Notes under the pieces: generated by a model | Databases searched by the model: none | What the model was told of the DNA's origin: nothing | Seen by the model: the letters and a program-made list of their open reading frames with translations, nothing else | Made by a program: the position numbers and the translations under genes | Source: Bacteroidota bacterium | GTDB lineage: Bacteria > Bacteroidota > Bacteroidia > Flavobacteriales > Flavobacteriaceae | Direction: 5' to 3' | NCBI GenBank assembly: GCA_006227965.1 | Contig: SBFL01000324.1 | Location: 1 to 10,906 of the forward strand | DNA: 10,906 bases | Shown: positions 6,629 through 10,906 of the stretch, in pieces | How the letters are laid out: each line of letters starts with the position of its first letter | Position numbering within the stretch: position 1 is the stretch's first letter

Positions 6629-7088
6629 GCTAAATCCAAGGGTATTTTATCCTTCTTTCAGCCAACAAAAAATAGAAATATTTATCTTCATCGGGAGGTT
6701 CGGCCGTAACACGGCCCATCGTTAATTTTACAGACCGCAGCCTTCACCGGATTGCCTTGCGTCGTTCTTTGCGGCTGAGCGCTCATTCCGTTTCCTCAAT
6801 CCCGGAACACACCTAATCTGCACCCGTGAATTTCGGCAGTGCCTCCCCAATGAACCGCTAACCGGTTGGCTCACCTTTCTGGATACATTCGGGAGCTACC
6901 CTTATTTAACGAGGACCGGGAACGGATCAAACAGGGTAGGCATCGGACGGAATAAGGCGAACCGTGCCCCTTAGAAGAGGGTAGAAACAACACCATCCCT
7001 TCGCCTTCAGAAACTGGGATCCATTGACCAGCGGATAAGGAAAGTATGTCTTTGATTTCTTACCTTCGGTGCCCAAGTATGTACCTCC
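6629..7088. other. Long intergenic stretch without a recognisable gene
   Basis: About 460 bases separate the divergent ctlX and the isomerase operon. No tRNA, rRNA, known riboswitch or convincing protein frame is visible. It contains a perfect 6-bp hairpin (GGCCGT / ACGGCC, 6702-6716), a palindrome AACCGGTT near 6860, and many short self-complementary GC-rich bits in its middle. A weak -7-like element, TACCTTCG, lies at 7061-7068 ahead of the ATG at 7089. The ctlX promoter accounts for only its first bases. The rest could be a long 5' leader, a small RNA or decayed coding sequence. Confidence 0.6.
6702..6716. repeat. GC-rich hairpin in the intergenic stretch
   Basis: GGCCGT, a 3-base AAC spacer and ACGGCC form a perfect 6-bp inverted repeat. 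Neither strand has a following T tract, so it is not an intrinsic terminator; it could be an operator or part of an RNA structure. Confidence 0.4.
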
Positions 7089-7940
7089 ATGAAAAAACTA
7101 TTCAATACCCCATGGATGCAAATCACCAGCCTGGGACTGATGGTTGCCCTTGCCCTGCTGATCCTTTTCGGACCGGGAACACCTTCGGAAGCGGACCGCA
7201 AGATCGTGATCGACGATGCGGACGTGGCCCAGCTGATCGCCGCCTGGCAAAGCACCTGGAACCGCCTTCCCACCCAGGAGGAATTAACGGGCATCCTACA
7301 GAACCATGTGCGGGAAGAAGTACTCTATCAAGAATCCCTCAGACAGGGGCTGGACAAGTCCAATGCTGCCGTCAAACGCGCCCTTATCAACCAGATGGAC
7401 ATGATGGCTGAAGGACAGGGGGAACAGCGGGAGATCACCGATGCCGATATCCTGGCCTACTACAACCTGAGGAAGGAACAGTTTGTGAGCCCGGCCATAT
7501 TCAGTTTCAAACAGGTTTATTTCGGGCAGGATGCCGAGATGCAGGCCCTGGCCCTTTTGAAAGACAAATGGAATGCCACAAATGCAAGCTTTGAACAGGT
7601 GCTGTCTGCAGGTCAGACCACCATGCTGCCCCCGGTATTGGAGAACCGGAATGGTCCACAGGTAGACCGCGAATTCGGCCAGGGGTTTGCAGCGGCACTT
7701 GAGGAACTGGAAACAAACACCTGGGAAGGGCCCTTGGCCTCCAGCTTTGGCTGGCATCTCGTCTACCTGGATTCCCTTGCCACCGCCGCTCCCATGCCGC
7801 TTTCAGCAGTACGGGGTTCCATTTACGAGCAGCTGCAGTATGAAGACAAAAATGCCGCCAAAGAGCAATTTTATACGGAGCTCATCCAGCAATACGACGT
7901 AACCTACAAGGGGCTTGCCCAACAGATCGTAAATGAATAA
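7089..7940 (+). CDS. Membrane-anchored parvulin-type (PpiC-like) peptidyl-prolyl isomerase
   Basis: This 283-residue protein has one N-terminal membrane anchor (about 11-28), then a SurA/PpiC-like helical region (about 38-125) with the family pattern REEVLYQESLRQGLDKSN...VKRALINQM, and a C-terminal parvulin-like domain (about 131-230). Recognisable parvulin elements are the first strand IFSFKQVYF, the FGQGFAAAL helix and the WEGPLASSFGWHLVYLD end strand. It probably acts on the periplasmic face as a folding helper. The helical part fits isomerases encoded next to HupE/UreJ-family genes. Its last 8 bases overlap the start of the HupE-like gene, so it is probably dedicated to folding or assembling that protein or its partners. 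The active-site residues of canonical parvulins are not all obvious, so it may be more chaperone than enzyme. There is no Shine-Dalgarno site. Confidence 0.88.
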   Translation: MKKLFNTPWMQITSLGLMVALALLILFGPGTPSEADRKIVIDDADVAQLIAAWQSTWNRLPTQEELTGILQNHVREEVLYQESLRQGLDKSNAAVKRALINQMDMMAEGQGEQREITDADILAYYNLRKEQFVSPAIFSFKQVYFGQDAEMQALALLKDKWNATNASFEQVLSAGQTTMLPPVLENRNGPQVDREFGQGFAAALEELETNTWEGPLASSFGWHLVYLDSLATAAPMPLSAVRGSIYEQLQYEDKNAAKEQFYTELIQQYDVTYKGLAQQIVNE

Positions 7941-10086
7941 AGCCAAAAAGCCACTCCTCAAAACCTGGATGCTGCTATGCCTCTTCCTGCTGGGGTACCC
8001 GGCCCGGGCAGACATCGTCTACCCTGCGCGTCTGCAATTCAGCGAAACGGCCCCGGGCCTGTTTGAGGTCGTTTTCATCCTGCCGGTGATCAACGGGAAA
8101 ATACTCAAGGCACAACCCGTATTTCCCGAGTTCTGCAGTCCTGTTTCTGATCCGGTGGTGCAGGTGGACGCCTTCCAGAAAAAATCCAGGTGGGAAATGC
8201 GATGCGAAAAAATTTCCCTGCACGGTGAGCAGATCGGCATAAACGGACTGCTGGGAAGCCCGATCGACATCATCCTGGAGGTCACCACCCTGGAGGGTCG
8301 TACCTACCAGACCACCCTGAGCCCAAATGAAGCTTTTTACCTAATCCCCCCACCTCCGGGCCTGTCTGAATTCCTGACCTTTGGAACCATGAAAGGGACC
8401 CGGGGCATGCTCTGGCAATGGTGCCTCGCATTCATGTTTCTTGCCGGGTTTCTCAAAAGGCCCGTGCTCCCATTTTCATGGATGCTGCTGGCCGCCATCT
8501 CAGGGGCGTCCATCGGGAGTTTTTTAAGCGCCCGGGAATTGCTACTGGTACCTTCCTGGGCCGGAGAGGTTACGGCCCTGTTGGTGAGCCTTGTGCTGCT
8601 TTTGCCCAGGGCCCCCGGACAGGAAAACGGGCGGCCCCTGAAAAGTGGGCTGGTCCTGTTAGGGCTTGGGGCCCTGCTCATAGGGGGTATGCTTCCAGAA
8701 GAAATGGGCCTGTCCGGGTATACAACGGCCGAGATGGCCGTGCTGAAATTCTTTGAGATCCTCGGGATAGCCCTAGGGGTGTTGCTCCTGGGATTGCTGG
8801 TGCGGCAGGCCCTTTTGGTTCTTGCCCTTACAAAGAACGGTCTCAAAATACCCCTGGCCAGAGGGTTCGCTGCCCTCTCCCTCGGGGTATTGCTCTGGAA
8901 ACTAAGCCTGTTCTGGAACTACCCTTCCATGCTTCCTTCTATTCCATGGGCCATAACCGGGATTGTAGCTTCCCTGGCACTCTGGACGGTCTGCCTGCCC
9001 CGCAATGAGAAGGGTGCTGTTCCCGTCTGGCTGCTGCCGGCCTTTGCCCTGGGGTACCTTTGGGGCTTGCGGGAAATTGAAATCCCCTTTGCCCGGGCCT
9101 TCTTGCTTGCACTCACAGCGGTTTACCCCATCCTCATCCTGTCGGGCAGATGGCGCTTCGGTCCCGTTCAAAAGGGCCTCATGGTATTGGGTGGGGTGGC
9201 TGCGGGGAATTATCTGTTCCGGCATGCGGATGCAACCCTCTCTTACCCGGTGGCCAGGTCCATATTCTTTGCCGTTCTGCTGTTATTGATATCAATCTGC
9301 TTTATTGTATTCTCCGGGTGGAACTCAGCCCCTGCCTCCTCAAAAAGGTATCGCTCGGTCACCGCTATTGCCTTGATCCTGTTTGCCTTCGTTTCCGGGG
9401 GCTTCCTGTTACTGGATGCATATCGGGACTCCCTTGGGTTCAGCCTTCCGGAGGGAAAACTTCCCCTCCCCTTCCTCTCGGCCGGCCTCATGCTGCTGGG
9501 CTTGCTGCTGTGGCCCCGGCACCGGAAAATTCACCGGCAAATGGGGATGGAGCGAAAGGCCCCTGTGGCCAGCCTGGCCCTGATAACAGTGGCCTTCTTT
9601 TTGCTGCCTGTGTGCCTGGAAATCCGAAATCCGTGGTACCGGCCTGAAAAGATGGATGAACAGGCCCTGATAGGCCTCATGGAACGAAGGCTTAGGAATA
9701 CCTACACCGCATTTAATATCGCAGACGAGGAGGCCCTGTTCGAGCAACTGGCAGACAACCTGGACGAAGGATTGCTCGATCACATTTATCTGGACAGCCG
9801 CAGGCGCCTTACCATGGGGCTTCGGGAAGGCTCCCGGGTCACCGTGAAGGACGTAAGCCTGGGGGAACTCGGAACGCCGGAGTCCGGTGTCTCCGAAGCG
9901 GGAGGTTGGAAGTACCCGGCCACCTGGACGGTAACGGCCCAGGTAAAACACTTAAAACACATCCACTATCGCAGAAACCAGTATACCGGCACCATTGCCC
10001 TTAAACCTTTAGAAAACGGATGGAAAATATCGGAAATCATACTGACCTCGGAGGACCGGCAGGTGATCGCCTCGGGCAGCCTGTAG
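7933..10086 (+). CDS. Large polytopic HupE/UreJ-related membrane protein with soluble domains at both ends
   Basis: This 717-residue protein has a signal peptide (1-26, cleavage after ARA). An extracytoplasmic domain (27-140) follows, of the type that precedes HupE/UreJ membrane cores (DIVYPARLQFSETAPGLFEV, PVFPEFCSP, RWEMRC, GINGLLGS), with a Cys pair C68/C91 that could form a disulfide. A proline-rich hinge (LIPPPPG) leads to FLTFGTMKGTRGMLWQW, the position of the HupE 'LG.eHil.GiDHllF' motif, but without its histidines. Some 13-14 membrane segments run from about 157 to 561, roughly twice the usual HupE span count. The C-terminal soluble domain (565-717) starts LIGLMERRLRNTYTAFNIADEEALFEQLA and ends GWKISEIILTSEDRQV. 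The gene overlaps both neighbours. Its function is unknown; the context suggests an envelope transport complex. Confidence 0.85.
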   Translation: MNKAKKPLLKTWMLLCLFLLGYPARADIVYPARLQFSETAPGLFEVVFILPVINGKILKAQPVFPEFCSPVSDPVVQVDAFQKKSRWEMRCEKISLHGEQIGINGLLGSPIDIILEVTTLEGRTYQTTLSPNEAFYLIPPPPGLSEFLTFGTMKGTRGMLWQWCLAFMFLAGFLKRPVLPFSWMLLAAISGASIGSFLSARELLLVPSWAGEVTALLVSLVLLLPRAPGQENGRPLKSGLVLLGLGALLIGGMLPEEMGLSGYTTAEMAVLKFFEILGIALGVLLLGLLVRQALLVLALTKNGLKIPLARGFAALSLGVLLWKLSLFWNYPSMLPSIPWAITGIVASLALWTVCLPRNEKGAVPVWLLPAFALGYLWGLREIEIPFARAFLLALTAVYPILILSGRWRFGPVQKGLMVLGGVAAGNYLFRHADATLSYPVARSIFFAVLLLLISICFIVFSGWNSAPASSKRYRSVTAIALILFAFVSGGFLLLDAYRDSLGFSLPEGKLPLPFLSAGLMLLGLLLWPRHRKIHRQMGMERKAPVASLALITVAFFLLPVCLEIRNPWYRPEKMDEQALIGLMERRLRNTYTAFNIADEEALFEQLADNLDEGLLDHIYLDSRRRLTMGLREGSRVTVKDVSLGELGTPESGVSEAGGWKYPATWTVTAQVKHLKHIHYRRNQYTGTIALKPLENGWKISEIILTSEDRQVIASGSL

Positions 10087-10760
10087 TCCGGCTCGATGGC
10101 CTGGCTTTCTCCTATGGGGACAAGGGATTTTCCCTCGATGTCCCCATATTGGAAATCGGGCATGGCAGCAAGGTGGCCGTTGTAGGGCCAAGCGGCTGTG
10201 GCAAGACAACCCTCATCCACCTGGTTGCAGGCATCCTGAAGCCTGTTAACGGGTCTGTAACGGTGGGGGAAGTGGTGTTGGGAGATTACCCGGAGCGGGA
10301 TCTGCTGGATTACCGGATTGCCACCATGGGGCTGATCTTTCAGGAATTCAGGCTGCTGGAATACCTCAACGTCCTGGAAAACATCCTGCTTCCCTATCGG
10401 TTGAATCCCGTGCTGGAACTCAGCCCGCAAACCCGGGCCAGGGCTGCAGAACTGGCCACGGAGGTGGGCCTGCACGACAAACTGGAGCGGCATCCCAAAA
10501 ATCTTTCCCAGGGGGAACGGCAGCGGGCAGCCCTCTGCCGAGCCCTGATAACGCGTCCCACCCTGCTATTGGCCGACGAACCGACGGCCAACCTGGACCC
10601 TGCCAACCGCGACAAAATCCTGGGCCTGTTATTCAAATACTGCGGGGAAGAGCAGGCTACTCTGATGATGGTCACCCATGACCCGGAGGTACTGCAGAAA
10701 TTTGATCGGCAGGTAGACATCCGTGAATTCCTGCCGGAACCCAAACCCACCGCCTTATGA
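10020..10760 (+). CDS. ABC transporter ATP-binding protein, MacB/LolD-like
   Basis: This 246-residue cytoplasmic ATPase powers the permease encoded next. It has Walker A GPSGCGKT (56-63), Q-loop Q108 in GLIFQEFRLLEYLNVLEN, signature LSQGE (162-166), Walker B LLLADEP (182-188), D-loop NLD (191-193) and H-loop H220. The GLIFQ.F.LL..L...EN pattern is typical of the LolD/MacB/FtsE group, which moves lipoproteins, peptides or other envelope cargo rather than importing nutrients through a binding protein. The only ATG, GTG or TTG in frame before the conserved core is the ATG at 10020, which lies inside the preceding gene. The first 21 residues are therefore encoded by DNA that also encodes the end of the HupE-like protein. 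The stop overlaps the permease start as ATGA. Confidence 0.94.
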   Translation: MENIGNHTDLGGPAGDRLGQPVVRLDGLAFSYGDKGFSLDVPILEIGHGSKVAVVGPSGCGKTTLIHLVAGILKPVNGSVTVGEVVLGDYPERDLLDYRIATMGLIFQEFRLLEYLNVLENILLPYRLNPVLELSPQTRARAAELATEVGLHDKLERHPKNLSQGERQRAALCRALITRPTLLLADEPTANLDPANRDKILGLLFKYCGEEQATLMMVTHDPEVLQKFDRQVDIREFLPEPKPTAL

Positions 10761-10906
10761 AGCATGTTCTGTTTCTGGCCTGGAATTACCTGAGATATCA
10801 CCGCGTAAAGACGCTGTTTCTTTTGTTTGCCATCAGTCTCACTTTTTTTATCCCCATGGCCCTGGACCGGCTCTCCGAGCAGGGATCCGAAAAGCTTCGG
10901 GCCCGT
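10757..10906 (+). CDS. ABC transporter permease, FtsX/MacB-like (5' part, runs off the window)
   Basis: An ATG at 10757, overlapping the ATPase stop by four bases (ATGA), opens a frame that stays open for 50 codons to the window end. The product begins MKHVLFLAWNYLRYHR, has a hydrophobic segment at about residues 18-35 (TLFLLFAISLTFFIPMAL) and then a charged stretch, DRLSEQGSEKLRAR. This is the usual start of an FtsX/MacB-type permease: a short basic cytoplasmic leader, the first membrane span and the beginning of the extracytoplasmic domain. It is the likely partner of the ATPase. The rest of the protein and any further operon genes lie outside the window. Confidence 0.85.
   Translation, partial: MKHVLFLAWNYLRYHRVKTLFLLFAISLTFFIPMALDRLSEQGSEKLRAR

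Noticed and set aside
5934..6629. Plus-strand open frame (231 codons) opposite ctlX
   Set aside because: It mirrors the ctlX coding sequence, has a His/Val-rich composition and no motif; the ctlX product has clear catalytic motifs and its own promoter.
6630..6719. 29-codon minus-strand frame upstream of ctlX (starts MGRVTAEPPDEDKYFYF)
   Set aside because: The composition looks protein-like, but it is short, ends at the ctlX promoter and has no clear promoter of its own; there is not enough support to call a gene.
7007..7294. 95-codon minus-strand frame across the start of the isomerase gene
   Set aside because: Most of it is antisense to the N-terminus of the isomerase and it shows no family features.
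1..10906. CRISPR arrays, tRNA or rRNA genes, insertion sequences and phage genes
   Set aside because: No spaced direct repeats, cloverleaf-type sequence, transposase or integrase motif, or terminal repeats were seen when reading both strands.

Overview
The window looks like chromosomal DNA from a marine member of the Flavobacteriaceae (Bacteroidetes). The evidence is a flavobacterial-type proteorhodopsin, a DUF6090-type membrane protein, a flavobacterial-style ArgS, a CtlX-type hydrolase, a lack of Shine-Dalgarno sites, and Bacteroidetes -7 promoter elements (TAnnTTTG) in front of several genes. The coding DNA is fairly GC-rich for this family, which would fit genera such as Robiginitalea, but I cannot fix the genus from this alone.

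Layout. Positions 1-105 are very AT-rich and serve as the 5' region of a green-type proton-pumping proteorhodopsin (106-831), which is closed by a strong intrinsic terminator (867-902). A DUF6090-type membrane protein follows (997-1764) and converges on argS (1791-3575, minus strand). Upstream of argS a divergent plus-strand unit begins: a 17-codon open frame resembling the N-terminus of a UbiE methyltransferase (3674-3727), an unrecognised 141-residue protein (3727-4152), and an NAD(P)-binding SDR protein with a DUF2867-like C-terminus (4152-5618). Each stop codon overlaps the next start as TAATG. It converges on ctlX (5670-6599, minus strand).

After a gap of almost 500 bases with no recognisable gene (6600-7088), a tightly packed plus-strand operon starts and runs off the window. 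It encodes a membrane-anchored parvulin-type peptidyl-prolyl isomerase (7089-7940), a very large polytopic protein related to HupE/UreJ proteins (7933-10086), a MacB/LolD-type ABC ATPase (10020-10760) and the start of its permease (10757 onward). All four frames overlap.

The last operon is the most interesting part. It looks like an uncharacterised envelope system that couples a folding helper, a multi-span membrane protein with domains at both ends, and an FtsX/MacB-like ABC transporter. The HupE-like membrane core has lost every histidine expected to bind metal, so simple nickel or cobalt uptake is unlikely. The remaining genes are ordinary flavobacterial genes: light-driven proton pumping, arginyl-tRNA synthesis and guanidino/ureido amino-acid hydrolysis.
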